Positions 1 through 8,436 of a stretch of 64,000 bases of DNA are shown one piece after another. The position numbers were made by a program, and so were the translations under genes. The notes under the pieces were generated by a model, which was not told where the DNA came from, ran no database searches, and was given only the letters and a program-made list of their open reading frames with translations. Source of the DNA: JAPOXR01 sp965214695 (lineage in GTDB: Bacteria > Pseudomonadota > Alphaproteobacteria > Rhodobacterales > Rhodobacteraceae); NCBI GenBank assembly GCA_965214695.1, contig OZ243967.1, positions 1,116,001-1,180,000 of the forward strand, given 5' to 3'. The stretch's first letter is position 1. Each line of letters opens with the position of its first letter.

Positions 1-705
1 CCGCGAGATGTTGGTAGCCTGGACAAGCACCTCGGACACGGCAAAGAAACCGAGGATCAGCGGGATGAAATGGATTCCTGCCGACAGGTAGTAGGAGTGG
101 AATTCCAGCCCCGCAAGGGTCCACTGATCGAATCTCGGAATGCCGCCGACCGGGTCGGTTCCGATGGTGGCGATCAGCAACCCGGCAAAGACCGAGAGCC
201 AGCCCTTCCACAGCGATGAGGCGCCGATCGATGCCGATACCGCAAGGCCGAAGAAGATCAGGGCAAAGATCTCCTGCGGGCCGAATGCCCGCACCGCCCA
301 GCCGGCAATGGTACCGGTCGCTCCCATCATCAGCACCGCCGACGCCACGCCGCCGAGGGCCGAGCAGCAAACGGCGGCGCCGATGGCCTTTCCCGCCTGC
401 CCCTTCATGGTCATCGGATAGCCGTCGAAGCAGGTTGGCGCGTTCTCCGGCGCCCCCGGTATGTTGAACAGGATGGCGGTAATGGCACCCCCGAAAACCC
501 CGGAACAATAGATCACCGAGAACAGCATCACCGCGTGGGCTGGCTCCATGGAAATGGTGAAGGGGAGGAGAACGGCCCCGAGTGTCAGCATGTTGACGCC
601 GGGAATCGCGCCGAAGAGCATGCCGCCAATGAGCCCGCAGACGAAGATCAGCAACCCGGTCGGGTCGGTGAACAGCATGGCGGTTCCGTTGAGGAATGCG
701 TCCAT
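1..705 (-). CDS. tctA: TctA large permease of a tripartite tricarboxylate transporter (C-terminus beyond window)
   Basis: Large membrane subunit of a TTT-family secondary importer that works with a periplasmic binding protein to take up carboxylates. The minus-strand reading starts at ATG 703-705, preceded by a GTAGGAGG-like ribosome site, and begins MDAFLNGTAMLFTDPTGLLI. It shows the family signatures GAIPGVNMLT near residue 33 and FNIPGAPENAPTCFDGYP near residue 80, and many hydrophobic helices. About 235 residues are present; full TctA proteins are about 500, so the 3' half lies beyond base 1. It follows tctB with a 9-nt gap, so tctC-tctB-tctA form one operon. The family call is firm; the substrate is unknown. 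Confidence 0.93.
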   Translation of the reverse strand, partial: MDAFLNGTAMLFTDPTGLLIFVCGLIGGMLFGAIPGVNMLTLGAVLLPFTISMEPAHAVMLFSVIYCSGVFGGAITAILFNIPGAPENAPTCFDGYPMTMKGQAGKAIGAAVCCSALGGVASAVLMMGATGTIAGWAVRAFGPQEIFALIFFGLAVSASIGASSLWKGWLSVFAGLLIATIGTDPVGGIPRFDQWTLAGLEFHSYYLSAGIHFIPLILGFFAVSEVLVQATNISR

Positions 706-714
706 TGCAGCCTC

Positions 715-1320
715 CTACAACCCGGCCCTGACCAGCGAGATGATGGCGTTGTTGATATCGTAGAAGGGCTGGATGCGCCCGACCGGCAACGCCACGTACA
801 GGAACCTGGCAAAGACCAGCAATGCGATGCCATAGACCGAGGCGGTCACCAGCACCAAGGCCGCAGGCGACCTGACCTGCATGCACAGCAGCAACGCCAC
901 GACGAATGCCGGGGCAGTGATGTAGAAGCCGATCCAGGGCGTCAGGACAAGGAACACGAAAGGCAGGACGAACACCGCGGCCAGCAACGGCGTCAGCCGG
1001 TCAGCCCTGTCATCGCTACCGGGGATCCCGGCGCCCGTCTCTGTCCGGCCGGTTGCCACTGCCGTCGACTCCTCCTGCCGGCGCCGGCGCAGGGAAAACA
1101 GCAATTGCAGCGTGGCCCCGGCCAGGATGGCGACACAGATTGCCAGCGGCCAGCCATCGGCACCAAACGCATAATCGGGTATCTGCTGGTCGAAATTGCC
1201 GGCCTGGGCGATTGCCAGGCCGGCGATTCCACACCAGACCAGCCACTCCACGACATGCCGCCGGGATTTCGGCGGCAATTCGGCCGGGGTGACGGGATTG
1301 CCGTCTTGATCGGTTGGCAT
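715..1320 (-). CDS. tctB: TctB small permease of a tripartite tricarboxylate transporter
   Basis: Small four-helix membrane subunit of the TTT importer. The 201-residue protein has hydrophobic segments at about residues 27-45, 58-75, 108-150 (two adjacent) and 155-175, a layout typical of TctB. The family is poorly conserved in sequence, so the call rests strongly on position between tctC and tctA. The linker at about residues 78-105 is charged and low in complexity. The start ATG at 1318-1320 lies just behind an imperfect hairpin that separates it from tctC. No truncation is evident. Confidence 0.85.
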   Translation of the reverse strand: MPTDQDGNPVTPAELPPKSRRHVVEWLVWCGIAGLAIAQAGNFDQQIPDYAFGADGWPLAICVAILAGATLQLLFSLRRRRQEESTAVATGRTETGAGIPGSDDRADRLTPLLAAVFVLPFVFLVLTPWIGFYITAPAFVVALLLCMQVRSPAALVLVTASVYGIALLVFARFLYVALPVGRIQPFYDINNAIISLVRAGL

Positions 1321-1368
1321 CTGCGCGCCTGCCCTGCAATCTGCCTGAAAATGTCGCAGGAGGCGCAG
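1321..1368 (-). other. Imperfect hairpin between tctC and tctB
   Basis: CTGCGC (1321-1326) pairs with GCGCAG (1363-1368), and CCTGC (1328-1332) pairs with GCAGG (1356-1360), with a small internal loop. It lies 30 nt after the tctC stop codon and just ahead of tctB. There is no T-run, so it is better read as an mRNA-stabilising or attenuating element than as an intrinsic terminator. It matches the position of hairpins after the other six binding-protein genes here. Confidence 0.4.
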
Positions 1369-1398
1369 GTGGCTCCCCCCGGATGATCCAGGGTTGGT

Positions 1399-2400
1399 CT
1401 AGTTGCCGATACCCATCATCTTGTACATGTCCTGGTAGGTGGCGACGGCGTCATTGATGAGCGCGATCGACCCCTCGGTGTCTCGGAAGCTGTCGATCAG
1501 GTGCATGAACTTCGATTCGTTAAAAGCCTGGTAGTCGGGCGTGGCGAATCCGGCGGCGCAGGCATCCGACAGGAAGGTGGCGATGTCATCGGGCACACCC
1601 GCCCTGACGTAGAATCCCCTGAACCGGGTCAGCGGTTCGAAATCCGCCCCGGCATCTCGATGCGTCGGAACGTCGGCGAAGACCCCCGGCCGCTCGTTGA
1701 GGAAGGTGAGGATTGGCACCATCTGTCCGGCATCGAGAAAGTTCCTCACATCGCCGGGCTGCTCGAACAGGAGATCGACATGACCGCCGATCAGCGCGCC
1801 ATAGCGTTCGGCCGGCTTGTCGAAGGCAATGAGGTTGAAATCCAGCCCCAGCGCCGATTCAAGCTGTTCGGTGACGACCAGCTCCATCGAACCGACCTTG
1901 CCGACATTGGCCATTGACAGCGCGCCCGGATTGGCCCGGGCATAGCCGGCCAGCGAGGCCCAGTCCGTGAACCGATCCTCGTCCGGCCGCATGTAGATCT
2001 GGCTGAAGGTGATTTGCGTCATGCAGAGCGGGATCCAGTCGGAGGCCGGGTTTTCGCGGATATCGCCAGCCGCATAGGCCGACACCGCATTGTCGATATG
2101 TTCGAGCACCGTGTAGCCATCGGCCGGGGCCAGCATGAAGTCCGGGATGGCGGCGGTGCCGCCGCCGCCAGGCTTGTTGACAACCTGGAACGAGATTCCC
2201 GCCGCCTCCTCCATCGCCCTGGCCATGGCCCTCGCCAGCTGGTCCGAGCCACCACCGGGACCGAAGGGCACGATCATGGTCAGTGGCCGGCTCCCGAATC
2301 CTTCCGGTTTCTCGAGCGAATGTGCCGGTATGGCAGCCGACAGGGAGAGGGCAAGTCCCGCCATCGCGGCTACGCCGATAATTTGCCTGGATAGTCTCAT
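1399..2400 (-). CDS. tctC: TctC periplasmic substrate-binding protein of a TTT importer
   Basis: Periplasmic receptor that captures the carboxylate substrate for TctAB. The 333-residue protein has a Sec signal peptide (MRLSRQIIGVAAMAGLALSL, cleavage probably near AHS-LEKP) followed by the Bug/TctC hallmark PLTMIVPFGPGGGSDQLAR at about residues 40-58 and the VVNKPGGGG ligand-loop motif at about 78-86. Length is normal for the family (about 320). The start at 2400 has a GGAGG-like ribosome site (cctccggt on the plus strand). It is the first gene of the operon and is divergent from the LysR gene at 2594, its likely regulator. The substrate cannot be read from sequence. Confidence 0.93.
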   Translation of the reverse strand: MRLSRQIIGVAAMAGLALSLSAAIPAHSLEKPEGFGSRPLTMIVPFGPGGGSDQLARAMARAMEEAAGISFQVVNKPGGGGTAAIPDFMLAPADGYTVLEHIDNAVSAYAAGDIRENPASDWIPLCMTQITFSQIYMRPDEDRFTDWASLAGYARANPGALSMANVGKVGSMELVVTEQLESALGLDFNLIAFDKPAERYGALIGGHVDLLFEQPGDVRNFLDAGQMVPILTFLNERPGVFADVPTHRDAGADFEPLTRFRGFYVRAGVPDDIATFLSDACAAGFATPDYQAFNESKFMHLIDSFRDTEGSIALINDAVATYQDMYKMMGIGN

Positions 2401-2593
2401 GGTTTCCTCCGGTCATGGAGCGGGCCCGCCCCGGCGGGGCTCCGTGCCGCCTGGCGGCAGCCCGCGATCTTGCCACCGATCATAGCAGAGTTCATGTTTC
2501 ATAAAATGTGAATTATCTGGCCATAACTTCAATTTTGTTGATAATATATCGCTGCCATCCAGTCGGGGATTTGGCAAAACCGGGAGAACCGTC
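2401..2593. promoter_or_regulatory. Divergent tctC / LysR control region
   Basis: The 193-nt gap between divergent genes is locally AT-rich at 2495-2560, unlike its surroundings, as expected for a promoter and LysR site. ATAA-N8-TTAT at 2501-2516 is a perfect palindrome in its arms and a candidate operator. At 2417-2443, GGAGC/GCTCC and CCCGCC/GGCGGG can pair, so the tctC 5' leader may fold into a GC-rich hairpin. Ribosome sites are visible for both genes (GGGAGAA before the LysR gene). The operator is an inference from position and symmetry only. Confidence 0.45.
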
Positions 2594-3538
2594 ATGTCCT
2601 TCAGGCAAATCAAGACGCTGGTGGTCGCCTGTGAACACGGCTCCTTTGCCGCCGCCGCAGGCGCGCTGAACCTGACGCAATCGGCGGTCAGCATGCAGAT
2701 TGCAGCACTGGAGAAGTCGCTCGGTCTTACATTGTTCGACCGGCGATTCCGGCCGGCGAAGCTGACCCGGCAGGGGTTGCGCATCCTTGAGCAGGCACGG
2801 CCGGTAGTCATGCAATATGACCGGATGGTGGACGAGATTTCCGGCGAGCTGGCGGTGCAAAACACCTTCCGTCTTGGCGTCATTCCGACGGTGTTGACCA
2901 ACCTCATGCCGGCGGCGCTGGTGGAGCTCCGGTCGCAACGGCCGAAATTGACCATCAATGTCTCCTCCGGCCTCTCCGGCCGGCTGCACCGACTGGTCGG
3001 CTCGGGCGAACTCGATGGGGCGGTCATGCACAAGCCCGACGACATCGCCGATTCCTTCCACTGGAGCGACATCGCCAGGCAGACGATCAAGATCATTGCG
3101 CCGGCGGATTCGACCGGCGGCAATGCCGAGGAGGTGTTCTTGCAACTGCCCTATATCCGCTTTGGCAGCCGGGCCTGGGTGGCGCCGATGATCGACCAGC
3201 GCTTGGCCGCGCTTGGCATCGCACCGCATGCATCGGCCGAAATCGAATCGATCGAGGCCATCCAGATCATGGTCGGACTCGGCTTCGGCGCCTCGGTCAT
3301 TCCGGTGGCGTCGGCAGGCGGGCCGGCACCGCCCGGAATCAGGATGCTGGAATTCGGCTCGCCGCAGCTGTTCCGCACCATCGGCCTGCTGACACGGATC
3401 GATACCCGCAAGAAAAGCGAGCGACGCATCGTCGGCGACGCCTTCGTCGAAACCGCCAGCCGGCCCCTGGCCTTGCTCGGGCAATCATTCCCGGACCTGT
3501 CCCCGCCCGGCCAGCCTGTCCCGGCCCAACCGGGCTGA
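2594..3538 (+). CDS. LysR-family transcriptional regulator
   Basis: DNA-binding regulator with an N-terminal winged helix-turn-helix and a C-terminal effector-binding domain. Residues 1-60 show the LysR HTH (FAAAAGALNLTQSAVSMQIA, then LEKSLGLTLFDRR). The rest follows the periplasmic-binding-like fold, ending about residue 300. Length 314 is normal. ATG 2594 has GGGAGAA eight bases upstream. The gene is divergent from tctC, the classic arrangement for a LysR regulator of its neighbour, so it probably senses a TTT substrate. The extreme C-terminus is proline-rich and may be non-conserved. Confidence 0.93.
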   Translation: MSFRQIKTLVVACEHGSFAAAAGALNLTQSAVSMQIAALEKSLGLTLFDRRFRPAKLTRQGLRILEQARPVVMQYDRMVDEISGELAVQNTFRLGVIPTVLTNLMPAALVELRSQRPKLTINVSSGLSGRLHRLVGSGELDGAVMHKPDDIADSFHWSDIARQTIKIIAPADSTGGNAEEVFLQLPYIRFGSRAWVAPMIDQRLAALGIAPHASAEIESIEAIQIMVGLGFGASVIPVASAGGPAPPGIRMLEFGSPQLFRTIGLLTRIDTRKKSERRIVGDAFVETASRPLALLGQSFPDLSPPGQPVPAQPG

Positions 3539-3681
3539 CCCTCGGCACCCACAGGCCAGCTCCCGAAAGGAAGCGGCCCACGAGACCTGACCCTCCCCCT
3601 CGCACGTTCGGGGCCAGCCAGGACATGCCACCATCCTGCCGTGGCAGCTGGACCGGTCACGTTCCGGGCCGGTATGGAGGT

Positions 3682-5022
3682 TCAGGCTTCGTGCCGGTTC
3701 CTCCAGATTTCCCAACGCAGCCTTGCCCGCGCCCCGATTTCGACGAGCAGGCGCGGCGGCAGCCTGTCGGGCGTCCCGAGACTCGCCATGTCGGCAATGA
3801 GCGGGTTGTCCACGCCGCACGCCATATCGGCAGCGAGAATGCCGCCGATCGTCCCCTTGGTGACCCCGATGGCGTTCTGGCATGCGGCAATCCAGACATT
3901 TGGCGCCAACTGTCCGAACATCGGCGAACCATTTCTCGACATGCAGAGAAAGCCAACCCAGCTGCCCTCCATCGTCACCGCGGGCAGGCCGGGGAAGCGG
4001 GCATCGAACAGCCGCTTGTGACCGGCTCCCAGCCTTGCCGTCATGCTGGCAGGAGCATTCTGCCCCATCGCCACCCTGATATCCTGCCTGATCAGGATGC
4101 GCCGATCACGGGTGAAGCGCATGGTGATGCCACCAAAGGCATTGGCCGGGGTCAGCCCCCATGGCCGCTCGACCCCGAACGCCGCCGCTTCCTGCCCGGT
4201 CAACTTGCGGGTCAGGCTGGCCGATGCCGCCAGGTGAACAAACCGGTTGCGGGCGAAGCCGAACTGGTCGCTGAACCCGTTGGCAGCCAGCACCAGCCCT
4301 GGCGACCGAACCGAACCGCCCGGTGTCTCCACCTCGACCCCATTGGCATGGCGGATCCGGATCGCCGGCGAATTCTCGTGCAGGGTCACGTTGGCCGGCA
4401 GGTGGTCCGCCAGCCCCCTGACCAGGGCCGCCGGGTTCATCAACACGCATCCGGGCGTGTAGATCGCCTCGTGAAAATGCGAGGTTCCGAGCCTTCCGGC
4501 CAGTTCCGACGCACCCACCCAGGAATATGGCTCACCGAGATTGTCGAGCGCCTCGGCGAATGGCCGGAGCATGGCCGCCGAGCCTTCCGGCGTCACCGCG
4601 GCGTGATACTTGCCATCCCTCGACCAGTCGCAGTCGATTCCGTGCAACTCGACCTGCCCTTCCAGTTCGGCGATCGCCGCCCGCGCCAGGCGCATGTAGC
4701 GATGGGCCCCGTCAAGCTCGTCGAGGCCCGACGAGACCGTATGGGGCAAATCAATGGCGAAACCGGAATTCCTGCTCGAGGCATTCTCGCCGCAAATTCC
4801 GGCCTCGAGGATGACCACACGGTCATCGGGCCGGTTCGTGGCCAGCCGCCTTGCCGCCGCCAGGCCGGCATAGCCGGCACCGATCACCAGCCAGTCGGCA
4901 CGCTCGGCTCCCTGCATTTCGGCCCGGGGCTGTCTGGCAGGAAGCATGTTGTTCCAGACATTGGTCCGGTCATTGACCGGCAAACGGGAAATCAGCATCT
5001 CGCCCCCACCCTGTTCACGCAT
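3682..5022 (-). CDS. FAD-dependent amine/amino-acid oxidoreductase (DadA/PuuB-like)
   Basis: Flavoprotein of the D-amino-acid/gamma-glutamylputrescine oxidase superfamily, which oxidises C-N bonds of amines or amino acids. The 446-residue protein has a dinucleotide-binding motif VIGAGYAGLAAARRL at about residues 45-60, an FAD ribose acidic end VVILEAG at about 70, and the PuuB-like segments SSRNSGFAIDLPH and GIDCDWSRDGKYHAA. The C-terminal FAD loop is GVTKGTIGGILAADM. Start ATG 5022 follows AGGAGAGGG. It lies between the LysR gene and a divergent GntR gene whose putative operator (5188-5199) is in its upstream region. The neighbouring peptide importer suggests an amino-containing substrate. 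The exact substrate is unknown. Confidence 0.88.
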   Translation of the reverse strand: MREQGGGEMLISRLPVNDRTNVWNNMLPARQPRAEMQGAERADWLVIGAGYAGLAAARRLATNRPDDRVVILEAGICGENASSRNSGFAIDLPHTVSSGLDELDGAHRYMRLARAAIAELEGQVELHGIDCDWSRDGKYHAAVTPEGSAAMLRPFAEALDNLGEPYSWVGASELAGRLGTSHFHEAIYTPGCVLMNPAALVRGLADHLPANVTLHENSPAIRIRHANGVEVETPGGSVRSPGLVLAANGFSDQFGFARNRFVHLAASASLTRKLTGQEAAAFGVERPWGLTPANAFGGITMRFTRDRRILIRQDIRVAMGQNAPASMTARLGAGHKRLFDARFPGLPAVTMEGSWVGFLCMSRNGSPMFGQLAPNVWIAACQNAIGVTKGTIGGILAADMACGVDNPLIADMASLGTPDRLPPRLLVEIGARARLRWEIWRNRHEA

Positions 5023-5187
5023 TCGGCCCTCTCCTCCGCTTCATGGCCTGGCGCCGCAGCCACCACGAATTCCTGCTGCACCGAAATGCGGCCAGGGGCC
5101 CACCCCGACTCCCGCGGACATGCAGGCCGTCCGGTCGGGGCTTCGGGCCCCGGCAGACAATTGCCGCTTCGCCCCGTGTCATTCCAT

Positions 5188-5199
5188 TTATCATGACAA
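5188..5199. promoter_or_regulatory. Putative GntR operator, copy 1
   Basis: TTATCATGACAA, an imperfect 12-bp palindrome centred on TCATGA. Its reverse complement TTGTCATGATAA recurs exactly at 6730-6741. This copy lies in the divergent region between the FAD oxidoreductase and the GntR gene, 55 nt before the GntR start. A weaker half-match (CCATGATAA) lies at about 5242-5250. Assignment to the adjacent GntR regulator is inference from location and recurrence. Confidence 0.5.
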
Positions 5200-5253
5200 T
5201 TATTGCACTACACATCCATCCCGCCCGTGGCTATGGTTTCGCCATGATAACAG

Positions 5254-6027
5254 ATGCAACCTGACATGGACGGAAGCAGCGAATTCACCACGCGTCCGAA
5301 ACAGTCGCGGCCTGTCCGCGTGGCGGACAAGATCAAGCAATGGGTCGTTGACCGGGATCTTAAGCAGGGCGACCGGCTGCCGAACGAGGCCGAGATGATC
5401 AAGCTGTTCTCGGTGTCCAAGGGCACGGTGCGTGAGGCCATGCGGCTTCTGGAGGCGCAGGGCCTGATCGTGACCCGGACCGGGCCGGGCGGGGGCAGCT
5501 TCATCGACAAGGTCTCCGCCGACAGGGCGAGGTCGCTCCTGGCGAATTATTTCTATTTCCAGAACCTGTCGATTGCCGACATCTACCAGATGCGCAAGAC
5601 CTTGGAGCCGGAACTGGCGGCCAGTCTTGCCGGAAGGCTGGCGACGGAGCAGCTGGACGAGTTGCAATACCTGGCCGAACGCCATCCCGAACCGGCATCC
5701 AGCCCCGAGGAGGAGATGGAACAGCACATTTCCTCGCTGGCCTTTCATTCCCGCCTGTCGGAATTCGCCGGCAACCGGCTCCTCGGCTTCGTGATCGGAT
5801 TCATGGCTCGCATCCTGACCGATCTGACCGTGTATCGCCGCCTCTATGACCCGCCGAGCGCCAAGCTCTGGCAGCGGGGCCGGGAGCACCAGCTGGAGCT
5901 GGTGCGATCACTGCGTGACGGCGACCCGGACCAGGCAAGAAGGATCATGGCCTCCCACATGAAGGGAGCAGAAGAGATCATGATCGCCCAGGAGGCCCAC
6001 CTTACCCGCAATTTCATGGGCGACTGA
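5254..6027 (+). CDS. GntR/FadR-subfamily transcriptional regulator
   Basis: Regulator with an N-terminal GntR winged helix (about residues 20-85: RVADKIKQWVVDRDLKQGDR, then the recognition helix SKGTVREAMRLLEAQGLI) and an all-helical FCD ligand domain. The FCD domain is seen from about residue 105 (YQMRKTLEPELAASLAGRLA) to a late SHMKGAEE helix. Length 257 is normal. ATG 5254 or ATG 5266 could be the start; neither has a strong ribosome site. It sits between the FAD oxidoreductase and the DUF1028/peptide-importer pair, and the same palindrome occurs in both flanking intergenic regions. It most likely controls both units and itself. Confidence 0.92.
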   Translation: MQPDMDGSSEFTTRPKQSRPVRVADKIKQWVVDRDLKQGDRLPNEAEMIKLFSVSKGTVREAMRLLEAQGLIVTRTGPGGGSFIDKVSADRARSLLANYFYFQNLSIADIYQMRKTLEPELAASLAGRLATEQLDELQYLAERHPEPASSPEEEMEQHISSLAFHSRLSEFAGNRLLGFVIGFMARILTDLTVYRRLYDPPSAKLWQRGREHQLELVRSLRDGDPDQARRIMASHMKGAEEIMIAQEAHLTRNFMGD

Positions 6028-6039
6028 TCCGGTTTGTCA

Positions 6040-6699
6040 CTACGGGTGGCGGGTCCTGTCGGCCAGGACCGGGACCTTGCCCAGCCAGCCATGGTAGGGG
6101 GATTCGTGCGCCCGGTCGCAGAGCTGCTTCAGCGCCGCCAGCGGATTGTCGTTGCAGTCGATTCGCAGGTCCAGCGGCGGGTGGTGCGGGTCGAGCACGA
6201 GGAGCGCCGCTGACACCAGCCCGCGGGTATCGCCGCCGACCGCCTCGGCAGCGGCCAACACTGCCAGCAACCGGTCGGCGACCGGCCCCTCACTGTTCCG
6301 GGCCGCCGACATCATGGCCTCGAGCACGGCACGGCCGGTCAGCATGTTGCCTGCAACCGCCAATCCATCGCCGCAGGCATGGCCGGCAAATGCGATGCTG
6401 TCCTCGCCGGTGAAACTCCCGGTGGAACCTTGCGGGTCCAGGGCGATGATCTGGCGGTGCCCGCGGCCCGGATCCGGTTGAACGACATTCGCGATTGCCG
6501 TTTCGGCATCGACGCCGTCATGCATCTGGCGCAGGGCCTCGTCGCGCCAGAAGGTGCTGGGGGCCGTTCCTTGGGATGCCACCAATCCCGACTCAATGTC
6601 GCCGCGCAACACCCACCCGCCCACGCACAGGCTGCCGGTAGCAGCAGCGGCGGCAAAGCCACCGGTCTCGCGGTCACGCATCAGAATCGAATAGGTCAT
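6040..6699 (-). CDS. DUF1028 family protein (Ntn-hydrolase-like)
   Basis: The 219-residue protein begins MTYSILMRDRETGGFAAAAA and continues with TGSLCVGGWV and SQGTAPSTFWRDEALRQM, the conserved DUF1028 N-terminal pattern. It also has GEDSIAFAGHACGDGLAVAGNML, the usual Q/AGNML block. The family has an Ntn-hydrolase fold and often sits beside peptide ABC importers or peptidases, but its reaction is not established. The gene is divergent from the peptide-binding protein gene at 6799 and shares a 99-nt control region that contains a putative GntR operator 30 nt from its start. It converges on the GntR gene with a 12-nt gap. Confidence 0.88.
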   Translation of the reverse strand: MTYSILMRDRETGGFAAAAATGSLCVGGWVLRGDIESGLVASQGTAPSTFWRDEALRQMHDGVDAETAIANVVQPDPGRGHRQIIALDPQGSTGSFTGEDSIAFAGHACGDGLAVAGNMLTGRAVLEAMMSAARNSEGPVADRLLAVLAAAEAVGGDTRGLVSAALLVLDPHHPPLDLRIDCNDNPLAALKQLCDRAHESPYHGWLGKVPVLADRTRHP

Positions 6700-6729
6700 G
6701 CCAGCACTCCTGTAACATTCCTGTTGAAT

Positions 6730-6741
6730 TTGTCATGATAA
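6730..6741. promoter_or_regulatory. Putative GntR operator, copy 2
   Basis: TTGTCATGATAA, the exact reverse complement of the site at 5188-5199. It lies between the divergent DUF1028 gene (start 6699) and the peptide-binding protein gene (start 6799), where one bound dimer could control both. A degenerate TTGATAATGATAA follows at 6757-6769, close to the ribosome site. Confidence 0.5.
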
Positions 6742-6798
6742 TTTGGGAAGAGGCAATTGATAATGATAATTCCGACCAGTTACGAAGAGGATCATCCA

Positions 6799-8373
6799 AT
6801 GACATATCCGGAATTGACTCGCCGTGTACTGCTGGCCGCATCGACGGCAGCGGTTCTCGGCCTCGGGGCGGTCACGGCACCGGCCCAATCGCCTGAAAAC
6901 GTGCTGATCGTCGGCCAGATTGCCGAACCAAAGGCGCTTGATCCGGCCGCGGTGACGGCAGTGAACGACTTTCGCATCCTGATGAATGTCTTCGACGGGT
7001 TGGTGCGCTACAAGGATGGCACTCTCGAGGTCGAGGCGGCATTGGCGACCGACTGGACCATCAGCGATGACGGCACCGTCTACACGTTTTCACTGCGCGA
7101 CGGGGTAAAGTTCCATGACGGTTCCGATTTCAACGCCGCCGCGGTGAAGTTCAACTTCGACCGGATGCTTGATGAAGGCCATCCGTATCACGACACCGGA
7201 CCTTTCCCGCTATCCTTCTTCTTTTCGGCAGTGAACTCGGTCGATGTCGTTGATCCGATGACCGTGCAATTCACCCTGAACGCGCCCTACGCGCCGTTCC
7301 TGTCGAACCTGGCCTATCCGACCGGGCTGATCGTCTCCCCGGCCTCGGTAGAAACCCATGGCTCGGAGGTCGGCCGCAATCCCTCCGGCACCGGTGCATT
7401 CAAGTTCGTCGAGTGGCGCTCGAACGAGGCGGTCGTGGTCGAGGCCAACCCTGATCACTGGGACGGCCCCCCGTCACTTCAGACGGTGGTGTTCCGTCCG
7501 ATCACGGATGCGAACACCCGGACGGCCGAAATGCTGGCGGGCGGAATTGACCTGATGGTCGAGGTGCCGCCGGTCTCGCTTTCGGAATTCCAGGGCGACG
7601 CATTCACGATTCACGAACAGGCAGGTCCCCATGTCTGGTTCCTCATCCTGAACGCCAAGGAAGGGCCCTTTGCCGATGTCCGCGTCCGGCAGGCGGCAAA
7701 CTACGCAATCAACAAGGAGGCCATCGTCAATGACGTGCTGGAAGGCACGGCTGCCGTCGCCGCCGGCCCGACTCCGCCGGCATTTGCCTGGGCATACAAC
7801 GAGGCCCTGGAGCCGTACCCCCATGATCCCGACAAGGCCCGCGCATTGATTGCCGAGGCCGGGGCCGACGGTGCCAAGCTGACCTTCTATGTCACTGAAG
7901 GCGGGTCGGGCATGCTGGACCCGGTTGCCATGGGCACAGCCATCCAGGCCGACCTGCAGGCAGTGGGGCTTGAGGTCGCCATCGAGACCTATGAATGGAA
8001 CACCTTCCTTGGCCAGGTGAACCCGGGTCTCGAGGGCAAGGCCGACATGGCGGAAATGGCCTGGATGACCAATGATCCCGACACACTGCCATTCCTGGCG
8101 CTCAGGACCGAAGCCTGGCCGGACAAGGGCGGGTTCAACTCGGGCTACTACTCCAACCCCGCTGTTGACGAACTCCTGGAAGCCGCCCGGGCCTCGACCG
8201 ACCAGGACGAACGTGCCCGCCTCTACAAGGAAATGCAGATGATCGTGCAAGAGGACGCACCCTGGGTCTTCGTTGCCAATTGGAAGCAGAATGCCGTCAC
8301 CTCCGACCGGGTCGGCAACTTCTCGCTCCAGCCGTCATTCTTCCTTCTGCTTGACGAGGTCACCAAGAACTAG
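6799..8373 (+). CDS. Peptide/dipeptide-type ABC transporter substrate-binding protein (SBP family 5)
   Basis: Periplasmic receptor of a Dpp/Opp-type importer. An in-frame TTG lies upstream at 6757, but ATG 6799 is preferred because GAAGAGGA lies just before it and it opens a signal peptide (MTYPELTRRVLLAASTAAVL, cleavage near APA-Q). The mature protein shows the family pattern IAEPKALDPAAVTAVNDFRI, LATDWTISDDGTVYTFSLRDGVKFHDG, and the late YYSNPAVDELLEAAR. The mature length of about 500 is normal. A strong hairpin follows seven bases after the stop, and the two permease and ATPase genes follow it in one operon. The substrate is probably a peptide or amine, judging from the neighbours, but is not proven. 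Confidence 0.92.
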   Translation: MTYPELTRRVLLAASTAAVLGLGAVTAPAQSPENVLIVGQIAEPKALDPAAVTAVNDFRILMNVFDGLVRYKDGTLEVEAALATDWTISDDGTVYTFSLRDGVKFHDGSDFNAAAVKFNFDRMLDEGHPYHDTGPFPLSFFFSAVNSVDVVDPMTVQFTLNAPYAPFLSNLAYPTGLIVSPASVETHGSEVGRNPSGTGAFKFVEWRSNEAVVVEANPDHWDGPPSLQTVVFRPITDANTRTAEMLAGGIDLMVEVPPVSLSEFQGDAFTIHEQAGPHVWFLILNAKEGPFADVRVRQAANYAINKEAIVNDVLEGTAAVAAGPTPPAFAWAYNEALEPYPHDPDKARALIAEAGADGAKLTFYVTEGGSGMLDPVAMGTAIQADLQAVGLEVAIETYEWNTFLGQVNPGLEGKADMAEMAWMTNDPDTLPFLALRTEAWPDKGGFNSGYYSNPAVDELLEAARASTDQDERARLYKEMQMIVQEDAPWVFVANWKQNAVTSDRVGNFSLQPSFFLLLDEVTKN

Positions 8374-8380
8374 GAACTTT

Positions 8381-8414
8381 GGGGAAGCCGCGGCGCATGC
8401 GTCGCGGCTTCCCC
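8381..8414 (+). other. Hairpin between binding-protein and permease genes
   Basis: GGGGAAGCCGCG (8381-8392) pairs perfectly with CGCGGCTTCCCC (8403-8414). The ten-base middle can extend the stem by further pairs including one G-U. It starts seven nucleotides after the binding-protein stop and lacks a T-run. This is the position of known mRNA-stabilising stem-loops that raise binding-protein dosage over the permeases. Confidence 0.7.
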
Positions 8415-8436
8415 AACCTGTCTCCCGGGAGCGTGA

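Noticed and set aside
535..1386. Plus-strand open frame (283 codons) rich in Q, D and H
   Set aside because: It is antisense to tctA and tctB, and its composition is typical of a reverse-strand frame of membrane protein genes.
3625..5196. Long plus-strand open frame (523 codons)
   Set aside because: It is antisense to the FAD oxidoreductase, is arginine/proline/histidine-rich and matches no family; it is a GC-driven shadow frame.
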